A stretch of 64,000 bases of DNA from Halosegnis longus (GTDB taxonomy: Archaea; Halobacteriota; Halobacteria; Halobacteriales; Haloarculaceae): positions 1,178,001 to 1,242,000 of the forward strand of contig NZ_QKNW01000001.1 in NCBI RefSeq assembly GCF_009663395.1, read 5' to 3'. A program made the translations under genes and the position numbers. Shown here one piece after another: positions 37,399 to 46,258 of the stretch (within the stretch, counting starts at the first letter, position 1; each line of letters begins with the position of its first letter). Below the pieces are notes generated by a model, which ran no database searches, had not been told where the DNA came from, and saw nothing but the letters and a program-made list of their open reading frames with translations.

Positions 37399-38406
37399 TC
37401 AACGCTCGCTCCGGTACTCGTCGTAGGCCGCCCACGAGGGGTCGCTCCCCGGATGGGCGAGTCGCTCGCCGGACTCGAAGACGCCCTCACCGTCCGACAC
37501 CGTGCCGACGACCGCGGCTGGGGTTCCCTGCTCAGCGAGTCGCTCGACCGCGCGCTCGGCGTCGGTGGGGTCGATAGCGACCAGCAGCGTCCCCGAGGAG
37601 GTGACCTGCAGCGGGTCGACGCCGATGGCGTCACAGACGGCCCGCACGCCCTCGCCGTAGGTGAACGCGTCGCGGTCGATGTCAATCCGGACGCCGGCGC
37701 TGTCTGCCATCTCGACGAGCCCGCCCTGCACTCCACACTCGGTCGCGTCGTGCATCGCGTGGGTGTCGAACGCGGCGAGCGCGAGCGCGTCCTCGACGCA
37801 GGCCACGTCGTCGAGTCGGGCCTGGCCGGCAGCGACCGTCTCGGCGTCGAGGTCCAACTGCTCGGGGAACATGGAGGCGAACAGGCCGGCCGTCTCGCCC
37901 GCCGGCCCGGTCGTCACGAGCAGGGCGTCACCGGGCTGTGCGCCGTCGGGGCGAATCACGTCGTCGTGGTCGCCGACGCCGAGGACGGTCGCCGCCCCGA
38001 CCCACGGGAACTGGACGCCGGCGTAGCGGGCGGTGTGGCCGGTGGCGACGCTGACGCCGAGTTCGCGCGCGCGGTCGTCCATCGCGCGCCACGCTGCGGC
38101 GAACTGCTCGTCGGTCAGCTCCGGCGGGAGGCTGAAGCCGACGGCGATGTGGCTCGGCGCGATACCGGAGACCGCCACGTCCGCGAGACAGATATCGAGG
38201 GCGAACCGACCGGCGCGCTCGAAGCCGAGTCCCGGCGGGAGCGACAGCGGGTCGGTCGCGAGCACGAGCGCCTGCCCGCCCACGTCGAGCACGCCGAAAT
38301 CAACGCCGGCCTGCGGGCCGATGTACACGTCCTCGCGGTCCGCGCCGAGGTGCGGATAAATCTCCTCACGGAAGAACTGGCCGCCGACCTTGCCGAGTTC
38401 GGGCAT
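37399..38406 (-). CDS. AIR-synthase-like (PurM/HypE superfamily) protein
   Basis: This 335-residue protein resembles PurM/ThiL/HypE ATP-dependent enzymes. An N-terminal GKVGGQFFREEIYPHLG is followed by the nucleotide loops IGPQAGVDFGVLDVG and LATDPLSL. GDALLVTTGPAGE and the HDATECGVQGGLVEMAD string are diagnostic. The ATG at 38406 is the usual start (MPELGKV). These enzymes activate or cyclise small molecules; the exact reaction is unknown, though HypE- and ThiL-like roles are possible. It is divergent from purO, sharing a 103-nt control region with two palindromes. Confidence 0.78.
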   Translation of the reverse strand: MPELGKVGGQFFREEIYPHLGADREDVYIGPQAGVDFGVLDVGGQALVLATDPLSLPPGLGFERAGRFALDICLADVAVSGIAPSHIAVGFSLPPELTDEQFAAAWRAMDDRARELGVSVATGHTARYAGVQFPWVGAATVLGVGDHDDVIRPDGAQPGDALLVTTGPAGETAGLFASMFPEQLDLDAETVAAGQARLDDVACVEDALALAAFDTHAMHDATECGVQGGLVEMADSAGVRIDIDRDAFTYGEGVRAVCDAIGVDPLQVTSSGTLLVAIDPTDAERAVERLAEQGTPAAVVGTVSDGEGVFESGERLAHPGSDPSWAAYDEYRSER

Positions 38407-38453
38407 ATCCCCCCGACTCGCGCCACCGGCAAAGCCGTCCCGCTTGCTTTCCG

Positions 38454-38471
38454 TTGGACAGGAGTGTCCAA
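38454..38471. promoter_or_regulatory. Perfect palindrome in the purO/AIR-synthase-like divergent promoter
   Basis: TTGGACA-GGAG-TGTCCAA has perfect 7-bp arms and a 4-nt centre, typical of a dimeric repressor site. It is 48 nt from the start of the AIR-synthase-like gene and 39 nt from purO. The regulator is unknown. Confidence 0.5.
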
Positions 38472-38491
38472 TCGCCACCGCTAAGTTGTGA

Positions 38492-38503
38492 AGCTGTACA
38501 GCT
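38492..38503. promoter_or_regulatory. Perfect 12-bp palindrome near the purO start
   Basis: AGCTGTACAGCT is a perfect palindrome ending 6 nt before the purO ATG. Together with the upstream 18-bp palindrome it suggests regulator binding, or alternatively a small hairpin over the start. Confidence 0.45.
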
Positions 38504-38509
38504 GTGTGC

Positions 38510-39082
38510 ATGTACGTTGGCCGATTCGTCGTCGTCTCGCCGGAGGTCGCCGCCTACCGCGTCTCCTCGCGCTCGTTCCCGAACCGTCACGTCTACGAGC
38601 GTGACGGCGCGCTCGTCGTCGGTCCGACCGAAGACGCCCCCGAGACCGACAACCCGTATATCGCCTACAACTGCGTCCGGACGACCGACGACACCGCCGT
38701 CGTCGGCAACGGGAGCCACGTCGATTCCATCACGGAGAAGCTCGCGCTCGGCTACCCCGCACGTGATGCCCTCGTCACCGCGCTTCACGCGCTCGACTTC
38801 GAGAAGGACGACTACGACACGCCCCGCGTCGCCGGTACCGTCTCCCCGGAGGGCGCGTACATCGCCACCGTCCGCCGGGATGCGCTTCACGTCCAGGCGG
38901 TCACGGAGCCGACGCTCGTCGCCACCTACGAGCGAGATACGCCCGCCGGCTACGACCTCGACGCGACCGACCCCGCGGGCGCGGCCCGCGAGCTGTACGA
39001 CGCCGACTTCGAGCACGCCGTCTGTGCGGCCGCCGTCGCGCCTGTCGACGATGGATTCGAGACTGCCTACGTGAACGAGTAG
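38510..39082 (+). CDS. purO: Archaeal IMP cyclohydrolase
   Basis: This 190-residue PurO closes FAICAR to IMP, the last step of de novo purine synthesis in archaea that lack bacterial Pur[43 protein letters not shown] and the [18 protein letters not shown] string are diagnostic. ATG at 38510 gives the usual N-terminus. It is divergent from the AIR-synthase-like gene. Confidence 0.93.
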   Translation: MYVGRFVVVSPEVAAYRVSSRSFPNRHVYERDGALVVGPTEDAPETDNPYIAYNCVRTTDDTAVVGNGSHVDSITEKLALGYPARDALVTALHALDFEKDDYDTPRVAGTVSPEGAYIATVRRDALHVQAVTEPTLVATYERDTPAGYDLDATDPAGAARELYDADFEHAVCAAAVAPVDDGFETAYVNE

Positions 39083-39118
39083 GCCCAGTTTGAAGCCGCC
39101 TGCGACCGAACTGCGGGT

Positions 39119-39769
39119 ATGCTCGTCGGCGTCCTCTCTGACATCCACGGCAACAAGCCGGCCCTCGACGCGGTGCTCGATGACATGCCCGCCGTCGACG
39201 CGCTGGTCTGTGCGGGCGACGTGGTCGGCTACAACCCGTGGCCCGGCTACTGTGTCGACACCATCCGCGAGCGCGACGTACCGACGGTGATGGGCAACCA
39301 CGACCGTGCCGTCGTCACCGACACCAGCTTCGGCTTCAACTCGATGGCCGGCGCGGGCGTCCGGTACGCGCGCGAGACCCTCACCGACGCGCAGTTCGCG
39401 TGGCTGGAGTCGCTGCCGGCCGAACGCACCAGCTACGGCATCGACGTCGTCCACGGCCACCCCGACGACCCCGACCGCTACACTTACCCCGACATGTTCA
39501 GCGAGTCGCTGCTCGACGGGGACGCGCTCGTCATGGGCCACACCCACGTCCAACACCACGAGCGGTACGACTCGGGCGTCGTCCTGAATCCGGGCAGCGT
39601 CGGCCAACCCCGTGACGGCGACCCGGACGCGGCGTACGCACTGCTGGACACGGACGAGTGGACGGTCGAGGAACGCCGCGTCGGCTACGACATCGAACGC
39701 GTAGTGGAGCGCGTCAGAGAGAGCGACCTCCCCGAGGAAATCGGGACGCGGCTCCGGAAGGGTCGCTAG
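39119..39769 (+). CDS. Metallophosphoesterase (YfcE/MJ0936-type)
   Basis: This 216-residue protein shows all five calcineurin-like motifs: SDIHGN (Asp8, His10), GDVVGY (Asp34), GNHD (Asn60, His61), HGHPDD and GHTHVQ. It probably hydrolyses phosphodiesters, with substrate unknown. Its stop and the convergent lysC stop overlap by 4 nt. Confidence 0.88.
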   Translation: MLVGVLSDIHGNKPALDAVLDDMPAVDALVCAGDVVGYNPWPGYCVDTIRERDVPTVMGNHDRAVVTDTSFGFNSMAGAGVRYARETLTDAQFAWLESLPAERTSYGIDVVHGHPDDPDRYTYPDMFSESLLDGDALVMGHTHVQHHERYDSGVVLNPGSVGQPRDGDPDAAYALLDTDEWTVEERRVGYDIERVVERVRESDLPEEIGTRLRKGR

Positions 39770-40953
39770 AAGTCGACGCCCTGCATCAACTCGAGCGCGC
39801 GCTCTTTGGCCTCCCAGTCGACGAAGATGGCCACGGAGGTCGCGGAGCTGATCACGTCGTGGACGGTGAGCCGCTCGTCTGCGAGCGGCGTCAGCGCCCG
39901 GTAAATCATCCCCGGCTCGCTCGGGAGGTTCCCGCCGGTGACGCGGATGACGGCGATGCTGTCGTCGACCGTGACGGACGACAGTGCGTCCTCGGCGACG
40001 ACGGCCTCGTGGAGAATCGTCTCGGCCTCCTCGGCCTGCGCTGCGTCCACGTAGAAGGTGACCGAGTCCATCCCGGAGGCGACGGCGTCGATGTTGATTT
40101 CGGCCGCCGACAGCGGCGCGGAGAGCTCATTCAGGATGCCCGGGCGGTTCCGAATCGCTCGCCCCGCGACCGTGATGCAGGCGAGTTTCCCCTCCCGGAG
40201 GTCGATGAGGTTCTCGAACTGGCCTTCGATGTTGGTGCCGCCGGCGAGCAGGTCGCCGTGTTGGTAGTGGACGACGCGCACGTCCATCTCCTCGGTCTTG
40301 TACGCGAGCGCGGAGGGTGCGACCACCTCGGCCCCGCGGAAGGAGAGATTTCGGAGCTCGTCGACGCTGATTTTGCCGACGTTGCGCGCCCCCTCGACGA
40401 CGGATGGGTCGCCGGTCATGACGCCTTCCACGTCGGTGACGATGACGACCTCGTCGGCGTCCATGTGTTTCCCCAGCATGACGGCGGTGGTGTCGGAGCC
40501 ACCGCGGCCGAGCGTCGTCACGTTGCCGGCGTGGTCCTGTGCGAGAAAGCCCGTGATGACGGGGACGAACCCCTCTGCCGACATCGCCTCCGCGAGCGCG
40601 AGCGCCCGCCGGTTCGTCTCCTCGATGTCCACCTCGCCGTGGGCGTCGGTGATGATGGGCCAGTCCTCGCTGCCGGGTTCGAGAAACCGCGCGTCGATAT
40701 CGCGGGCCGTGAGGGCGGCCTTCAACATCCGGACGGACGTTCGTTCGCCCATCGAGACGATTTCGGCGCGGTCGGCGTCGTCGGTCTCGAACTCGATTGA
40801 GTCGAGCAGATAGTCGGTCGTCGACCCCATCGCGCTGGCGACGACGGCCACGTCGTGGCCCGCCTCGACCGCGTCGGCAATCGAGTCGGCCGCCCGATTG
40901 ACTCGGTCACCGTTGCCAAGCGAGGTGCCGCCGAACTTCGCTACAACGCGCAT
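39766..40953 (-). CDS. lysC: Aspartate kinase
   Basis: This 395-residue enzyme starts the aspartate family of amino-acid synthesis (Lys, Thr, Met). The N-terminal KFGGTSLGNGDRVN is the ATP-Asp motif, FLAQDHAGNVTTLGRGGSDT is the kinase core, and two ACT domains fill the C-terminal 130 residues, indicating allosteric feedback control. The start at 40953 follows an 84-nt gap after the RAD55-like gene. Confidence 0.95.
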   Translation of the reverse strand: MRVVAKFGGTSLGNGDRVNRAADSIADAVEAGHDVAVVASAMGSTTDYLLDSIEFETDDADRAEIVSMGERTSVRMLKAALTARDIDARFLEPGSEDWPIITDAHGEVDIEETNRRALALAEAMSAEGFVPVITGFLAQDHAGNVTTLGRGGSDTTAVMLGKHMDADEVVIVTDVEGVMTGDPSVVEGARNVGKISVDELRNLSFRGAEVVAPSALAYKTEEMDVRVVHYQHGDLLAGGTNIEGQFENLIDLREGKLACITVAGRAIRNRPGILNELSAPLSAAEINIDAVASGMDSVTFYVDAAQAEEAETILHEAVVAEDALSSVTVDDSIAVIRVTGGNLPSEPGMIYRALTPLADERLTVHDVISSATSVAIFVDWEAKERALELMQGVDF

Positions 40954-41037
40954 CTGCTCACCCGTAGGTCGTGTACGTGCATAGCAGAACTACCCTACCG
41001 TGGGGGATAATCCCTTTCATGCCACGAAAGATTGCCC

Positions 41038-42084
41038 TCACTCCGCGGCCGCATCGTCAGCCGTCTCCTCGCCCGACTCCTCGCCGTCTTCGTCGGCTGG
41101 CTCGTCGGGGTCGCCGGCCGTCTCGCCTTCGTCGCTCGCCTGCCTCGGCCACTTCTGCGTCACCATCCCGGTGCCGGGTTCGAAGTCGTAGCCGTGCCAC
41201 TCGGGGTCGACGGCCGCGCCGTTCAGCTTCCGAATCCGCACCTGCTTCACCAGCCGGTCGCCCGAGGGCTCCTCGTCCAGCTTCAGCTCGATGAGTCCAT
41301 CCATCACGTAGGTGAGGTCGTGGGGGAACGAGTCGCCTCTCCCCCCACCCCCACCGAAAGCCGCCCCTGCGAAGATGGGGACGAACCGCCCCTTGCACAC
41401 GTCGGCACGCACGTCCTTCACGAAGTCGTACGCCTGTACCGGCTGGGTGAGCGTCCCCATCTCCGTCAGCGAGTCGATGACGACCAGCCCGTCGTCGACC
41501 ATCTCGCGGCCCTCGAGCGCGTTGTCGAGCTTGTTCTCGATTTCGCGAATGTCGGTGGGGTCGCGGACGGTCGTGGTCGCGGCCTGTGCGACCGTCGAAA
41601 GATAGCGGTTCCACTCCCCCATCCGGTCGAACAGCCGGTCGCGGCCCTGGCCGTCCAGTCGGTAGGTGAAACAGTCGACGATGTGGAGCTGGCCCGACTC
41701 CAGGTACGGAAGCACGTTCCACTCCATCGCGATGAACTGCTGGACGACCGCGCTGGGCGGCTCCTGGAACGACGTGAAGACGACCGGCTCCCCCCGCTTG
41801 AGTGCGCGCCACACCAACTCCGCGCCGAGCGCGCGGTCGCGCGTCCCCGCCTCGCTGGCGACGAGGACGAAGGCGTTGCGCGGAAACCCGTTCGGCAGCG
41901 AGGCGTCGAGTCCCGACACGCCCGGCTGGATGCGGCGGTGGCTGTCGGCCGCGACGAAGGGCGTCCCCGTCTCGGCCAACCGGTTCCGACACGCCGTCGA
42001 ACAGAACTGGTTGCCCCCGTGCTCGACTGGCGATTCGGGTATCGCCATCCGACAGAAGGCACACTCCCCCGAGTCGTCGCTCAT
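41038..42084 (-). CDS. RAD55/KaiC-like protein with N-terminal zinc motif and degenerate P-loop
   Basis: This 348-residue protein begins with Cys8-x2-Cys11...Cys28-x3-Cys32, a zinc-finger/TRASH-like site. It is followed by a KaiC-like domain (IQPGVSGLDASLPNGFPRNAF). At the Walker A position, about 76-83, the sequence reads ASEAGTRD, with no GKS/GKT, so ATP hydrolysis is doubtful. A Walker B-like LVVIDSLTEMG and LIELKLDEEPSGDRLVKQVRIRKL strands remain. The last 40 residues are a highly acidic tail. It is probably a sensory or DNA-linked regulator of the haloarchaeal RAD55-like set; the function is unknown. Confidence 0.75.
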   Translation of the reverse strand: MSDDSGECAFCRMAIPESPVEHGGNQFCSTACRNRLAETGTPFVAADSHRRIQPGVSGLDASLPNGFPRNAFVLVASEAGTRDRALGAELVWRALKRGEPVVFTSFQEPPSAVVQQFIAMEWNVLPYLESGQLHIVDCFTYRLDGQGRDRLFDRMGEWNRYLSTVAQAATTTVRDPTDIREIENKLDNALEGREMVDDGLVVIDSLTEMGTLTQPVQAYDFVKDVRADVCKGRFVPIFAGAAFGGGGGRGDSFPHDLTYVMDGLIELKLDEEPSGDRLVKQVRIRKLNGAAVDPEWHGYDFEPGTGMVTQKWPRQASDEGETAGDPDEPADEDGEESGEETADDAAAE

Positions 42085-42159
42085 GCGCGGCGGTATGTCA
42101 CCCACCCACGAACCGGTTTCGGTCTCACGTATCAAGTGGGTCGCCCTCCAAACGACGGT

Positions 42160-42558
42160 ATGCACCTGCGTGACGCCGTGGAACGCGACGCCGACTGGAT
42201 GGCAGAGCTGACGGGCCGCCCGACGGACGTGACCCGGAATCTCGTCCACGACCGGACCGTTCAGGTGGCGGTCGCCGACGAAGACGACGACGATGACGAC
42301 GACGAACCGGTCCGGGGCTTCGTCGCCTACGACGCGCGCCGCGAGACGGTCCACGTCACCCAGATTCAGGGGACGGCCGAGGCCTGTCGCCGGCTGTTGG
42401 ACGCGCCGCTCGAATTCGCCCGGCAAGAGGAGATGTCCGTCGAACTACTGCTCGCTGTGGACGACGAGCTACGCGAGGTGGTGGAGTCGAAAGGGTTCGA
42501 GGAAGCGGGCGAGGGACCGCGGTTCGAGGGGACGCGGACGATTCGGTACCGGCGCTAG
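42160..42558 (+). CDS. Small GNAT-like hypothetical protein
   Basis: This 132-residue protein begins MHLRDAVERDADWMAELTG, a common N-terminus in haloarchaeal GNAT proteins. It has an acidic insertion of eight Asp residues (about 42-50), a strand GFVAYDARRETVHVTQIQG and a helix typical of GNAT folds, but no clear Q/RxxGxG/A site. It is divergent from the RAD55-like gene and converges on the Fe-S gene. Acetyl transfer is not proven. Confidence 0.6.
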   Translation: MHLRDAVERDADWMAELTGRPTDVTRNLVHDRTVQVAVADEDDDDDDDEPVRGFVAYDARRETVHVTQIQGTAEACRRLLDAPLEFARQEEMSVELLLAVDDELREVVESKGFEEAGEGPRFEGTRTIRYRR

Positions 42559-44783
42559 TCGTCGGCCGGCGTGCCGGGCGCGCCGGCGTCGGTCGCGCTC
42601 GCGGAGACGCCGCCCGCGTCGATCGCTTCGACGACGAGTTCGGCGATGTCGACGATCTCGATGTCGTCCTCGAAGTCGCCGGTCTTGCGGCCGTCCTCGT
42701 ACATCGTCATGCACATCGGGCAGGCGACGACGAACTTCTCGACGGCGCTGCCGGCGTCGGTGTCTTCGAGCGCCTCGCGGAGCCGCTCCTCGCTCGGCTT
42801 CTCCTCTTCCTCGTGTTCGAGCCACAGGCCGCCGCCGCCGCCGCCACAGCAGTAGGAGTTGTCGCGGTTGCGGGGCATCTCGTGGAGGTCGACGCCCGTC
42901 GCGCGGATGAGCGAGCGGGGGGCCTCGTACTCGTCGTTGTACCGGCCGAGGTGACACGGGTCGTGGTAGGTGACGGTGTAGTCGAGCTCCGTCCCGTCGA
43001 GCCCGAGGGCGTTCTCCTCGATGAGCTCCTCGACCACCTGCGTCCAGTGGTACACGTCGATTTCGCCGTCGGGGTTCCACGGCTCCTCCACGTCGAAGGG
43101 CATCATCGGGTCGTCGGCGAACTCCTCGAAGTCGACCTCCGGGTACTCGTTTTTGAACGTGTTGTACGAGTGGGGGTCGGTGGTGACGAGCGTGTCGAAC
43201 TCACACTCGTCGAACGTCTCGACGTGGTGGCCCGCAAGCTCGACGTAGAGGAACTCCTCGCCGACCCGGCGGATGTCGTTGCCGTCGTACTTCTCGTCGT
43301 CGAACAGGATGCCGAAGCTCACGTCTGCGGCATCGAAGATGCGAGCGAGCGAGTGGGCGATTTTCTTGTTGCGGTCGTCGTAGCTGGGGTAGTCGCCCAC
43401 GTACCAGAGGTAATCGACCTCCTGCTCGCGGGCGTCCGGCACGTCCACGTCCACGTCCTCCGTCCAGTCGCCGCGGGTGCGCTGGCTGTTGCCGAAGGTG
43501 TTGCCCTTCTGCATCACGTTCTGGAACACCTCCTGCAGGCTCGGCTGGATGTCGCCCTGGTCGGTGAGCTGACGATTCAGCTTGGTGAAGTGTTTGAGAT
43601 GCTCGATTTCGACCGGGCACGCGTCCATGCAGGCCATACAGGACATGCAGGACTCCATCGACTCGCTGGCGATGACCTGACCGCCGTCGGCGACGATGTC
43701 GGTCGTCTCGCCGCCGGCGTCGACGGACTCACGGTACTGTTTCAGGTCGAGAATCACGTCACGCGGGTCGAGGTCACGACCAGAGGCCTTCGCCGGACAG
43801 ACGGACGAACAGCGGCCACATTTCGTACAGGCGTCCTGGTCGAGCATCTCCTTCCACGAGAAGGAGTCGACGGATTCTGCCCCCGAGTCGGCGTCGAGTG
43901 CCGCCGGCACGCCCGGCAGTCGCTTGCCCGCCTTCTCGTCTTTGACGACGATGTTGGCGAAGCTCGAAATCATGTGGAACGGCTTCATGAACGGGATGGA
44001 GGCGACGAAGACGAACGCGAGAATCGAGTGTGACCACCACATAATCGGGTAGGCCGCCTCCGCCATCCCGGGCGTCATCCCGCCGACGAACATCACGTCG
44101 GCGACGAAGTGGCCGACGAACGACACCTCCTCGTAGGAGGTAATCGCGAGCGACCCGGCCTCGACGGAGGCCGTCCCGAGCAGTCGCAGTCCTTCCTGGA
44201 CGTAGCCGCCGACGCCGAGGGCGAACAGCGACCAGACGAGGAAGTCGTCCTCGCGGGAAGTGTGTTTCCCGTGGAGCCGGTCCGTGCGGGAGACGTAGCG
44301 CCGCCACAGCGCGATGGAGACGCCGGCGACGAACAGCAGCCCCATCGCGTCCATCACGAGCGAGTAGGAGAGGTAGAAGTCACCGACGAAGAACGACTGG
44401 CGCTCCCCGGTGACGATGGCGGTGAGGTTCCGGAAGATGTCGATGTCGATGGCGATGATGGTGGTCCCGATTAGCAGCGTCATGAATCCCCAGAAGATGA
44501 ACGCGTGCATCACTCCGCCCACGAGGTCGCGGTTGAACTGCTTCTCGTTGGACGCGACGGTCTTGGCGGCCGACGTGATTCGGCCCGGCAAGTCGTCGAG
44601 ACGGTCGAACCAGTCTTCCGAGCCACGGGTGTACCGAGCAAAGCGCTGGTAGACACCGTAGAGGAAGACGATGATTGTCACCGCCGCCAGATAGTAGAAG
44701 ACGGCTTCACCGACGTGCGAGATGCCCCAAAACGTCTCTCGGGTGACCTGTTCACCCGACTGGAGCAGCGGACTCTCTAGCAT
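42555..44783 (-). CDS. Membrane Fe-S oxidoreductase, EtfD/heterodisulfide reductase-like
   Basis: This 742-residue fusion has an N-terminal NarI-like membrane domain with several helices (HEAVFYYLA-like, CVHAFIFWGFMTLLIG and others). Two 4Fe-4S clusters follow, CTKCGRCSSVCPA near 317 and CMSCMACMDACPVE near 380. A CCG domain with PCHLGRYNDEYEAPRSL and the motif CCGGGGGG near 645 is at the end. It resembles mycobacterial EtfD, which carries electrons from electron-transfer flavoprotein to quinone. That role here is inferred from architecture; no etf gene is in view. The start at 44783 (MLESPLLQSG) is the most likely. Confidence 0.82.
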   Translation of the reverse strand: MLESPLLQSGEQVTRETFWGISHVGEAVFYYLAAVTIIVFLYGVYQRFARYTRGSEDWFDRLDDLPGRITSAAKTVASNEKQFNRDLVGGVMHAFIFWGFMTLLIGTTIIAIDIDIFRNLTAIVTGERQSFFVGDFYLSYSLVMDAMGLLFVAGVSIALWRRYVSRTDRLHGKHTSREDDFLVWSLFALGVGGYVQEGLRLLGTASVEAGSLAITSYEEVSFVGHFVADVMFVGGMTPGMAEAAYPIMWWSHSILAFVFVASIPFMKPFHMISSFANIVVKDEKAGKRLPGVPAALDADSGAESVDSFSWKEMLDQDACTKCGRCSSVCPAKASGRDLDPRDVILDLKQYRESVDAGGETTDIVADGGQVIASESMESCMSCMACMDACPVEIEHLKHFTKLNRQLTDQGDIQPSLQEVFQNVMQKGNTFGNSQRTRGDWTEDVDVDVPDAREQEVDYLWYVGDYPSYDDRNKKIAHSLARIFDAADVSFGILFDDEKYDGNDIRRVGEEFLYVELAGHHVETFDECEFDTLVTTDPHSYNTFKNEYPEVDFEEFADDPMMPFDVEEPWNPDGEIDVYHWTQVVEELIEENALGLDGTELDYTVTYHDPCHLGRYNDEYEAPRSLIRATGVDLHEMPRNRDNSYCCGGGGGGLWLEHEEEEKPSEERLREALEDTDAGSAVEKFVVACPMCMTMYEDGRKTGDFEDDIEIVDIAELVVEAIDAGGVSASATDAGAPGTPADD

Positions 44784-44855
44784 GGTCGTGACACAGGCGA
44801 CTGGTCGCTTAAATCTTCTCACAGCCGCAGACGCCGTCGTGTCCGTCTGTTTCGG

Positions 44856-45563
44856 TCAGATGACGGCGACCACGAGCAGCCCCGCGGCGAGCGCGAGCGC
44901 GGGCGCGTCACGGCGCGCGAATCGGAGCCGCGGCAGCGTCGGATTCCACGCCAGACACCGCGCCTGCAAGGCGAGTTCGAACGTCTCGGCCCGCCGGAAG
45001 GCGCGATTCAGCCCGCCGACCGCGACCAGCCGCATCCGTTCGCGGACCGACCGCTCCGTCCCCAGCCGTGCGGCCGACCCGTCCCGGAGCCGCGCGATAT
45101 CGCGTCGCAAGAGCGGGAGAAACCGGAAGACGAAGCCGACGCCCACGCCGAGCAGTTGCCCCGGCCTTCCGGGTATCGTCCGCTGGATGGCGGCCCGCGA
45201 CTCCCGCACGGGCGTCGTCCGGACGTACACCGCCGCGACGAGCAAGAGCAGGAGAGTCCGGTAGGCTGCGAGCGCGGGGGGAATCGCCTGCTCGACGGAA
45301 AAGCCGACCGGCGCAATCGTCACGCCCTCGATGAGCGGCCCGCCGACGAGAAACGGGACGACGAGCGTGAACTCCGCGAGCGCGGCCGTCGGCGAGGTGC
45401 GCGCGAGCGCGAGAATCACTCCCGTCAGCAGGGTAAGCGCGACCAGCCCACGCGGGGTGGTGTGTGCGAGCGCGGCGACGGCGATGCTCACCTGCGTGGC
45501 TAACTTCGTCCGCGGGTCCAGCCGGTGGACGACCGTCGCGCCCGGTTCGTAACGGACGCTCAC
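44856..45563 (-). CDS. ecfT: Energy-coupling factor transmembrane protein EcfT (biotin ECF importer)
   Basis: This 235-residue protein has about five membrane segments, the N-terminal VHRLDPRTKLATQVSI string and the C-terminal coupling helices FRRAETFELALQARCLAW, where the ARG-like motif contacts EcfA. It is the T component coupling EcfA ATPase to the substrate-binding protein BioY. It overlaps the ecfA gene by 4 nt. Confidence 0.88.
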   Translation of the reverse strand: MSVRYEPGATVVHRLDPRTKLATQVSIAVAALAHTTPRGLVALTLLTGVILALARTSPTAALAEFTLVVPFLVGGPLIEGVTIAPVGFSVEQAIPPALAAYRTLLLLLVAAVYVRTTPVRESRAAIQRTIPGRPGQLLGVGVGFVFRFLPLLRRDIARLRDGSAARLGTERSVRERMRLVAVGGLNRAFRRAETFELALQARCLAWNPTLPRLRFARRDAPALALAAGLLVVAVI

Positions 45564-46258
45564 GGCGGGCGCACGTCGAACTCGGCGAGGCGGTCGCGGG
45601 CCTGTTCGGGCGGCGCGTCGACGGCGATTTCCCCCGCAGAGAGCACGAGCACGCGGTCGGCCGCGTCGATGTGGTCGCGCAGGTCGTGGGTGACGACGAG
45701 GACGGCGGTTCCGTCGCGTGCGAGCGCGCGCAGACGCTCGAACACCTCGCGACGGGCGGGCCAGTCGAGCCCGGCGAACGGCTCGTCTAAAATCAGGTGG
45801 TCCGGCTCCATCGCGAGCGCGCCGGCGATTGCGACGCGCATCTGTTCGCCGCCCGACAGCGCGTCGACGCGGTCGTCCGCTCGGCCCTGCATGTTCACCG
45901 CGTCGAGTGCGTGACGCACCCGGCGGTCGATCTCTTCGTGTGCGAGCCCCAGATTCTCCGGCCCGAAGGCCACGTCGGCACCGACGGTGGCGGCGACGAA
46001 GCCGTCGCGCGGGTCCTGAAACGTCATCCCGACGGCGGTACGTGCGGCCACCGGATTCTCGGCCGCTTCGGTTCCGTTGACGAGGACGCGCCCCTCGTCG
46101 GGCGAGAGCAGCGCGTTCAGATGCCGGACGAGCGTCGTCTTCCCGGAGCCGTTCGGTCCCGCGAGCACGACGTACTCGCCGTCTGGGAGCGTCAGGTTGA
46201 CGCCGTCGACGGCGGTCGCCTCGCCGTACCGGTGGACGAGCCGCTCGACGCGAATCAC
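45560..46258 (-). CDS. ecfA: Energy-coupling factor ATPase EcfA (biotin ECF importer)
   Basis: This 232-residue ABC ATPase has Walker A GPNGSGKTT, signature ALSGGEQMRVAIAG and Walker B HLILDEPFAGLD. I set the start at the GTG at 46258 because it gives the usual MIRVERLVHRYGE N-terminus and overlaps the bioY stop by 4 nt (GTGA). It energises BioY-EcfT. Confidence 0.9.
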   Translation of the reverse strand: MIRVERLVHRYGEATAVDGVNLTLPDGEYVVLAGPNGSGKTTLVRHLNALLSPDEGRVLVNGTEAAENPVAARTAVGMTFQDPRDGFVAATVGADVAFGPENLGLAHEEIDRRVRHALDAVNMQGRADDRVDALSGGEQMRVAIAGALAMEPDHLILDEPFAGLDWPARREVFERLRALARDGTAVLVVTHDLRDHIDAADRVLVLSAGEIAVDAPPEQARDRLAEFDVRPP

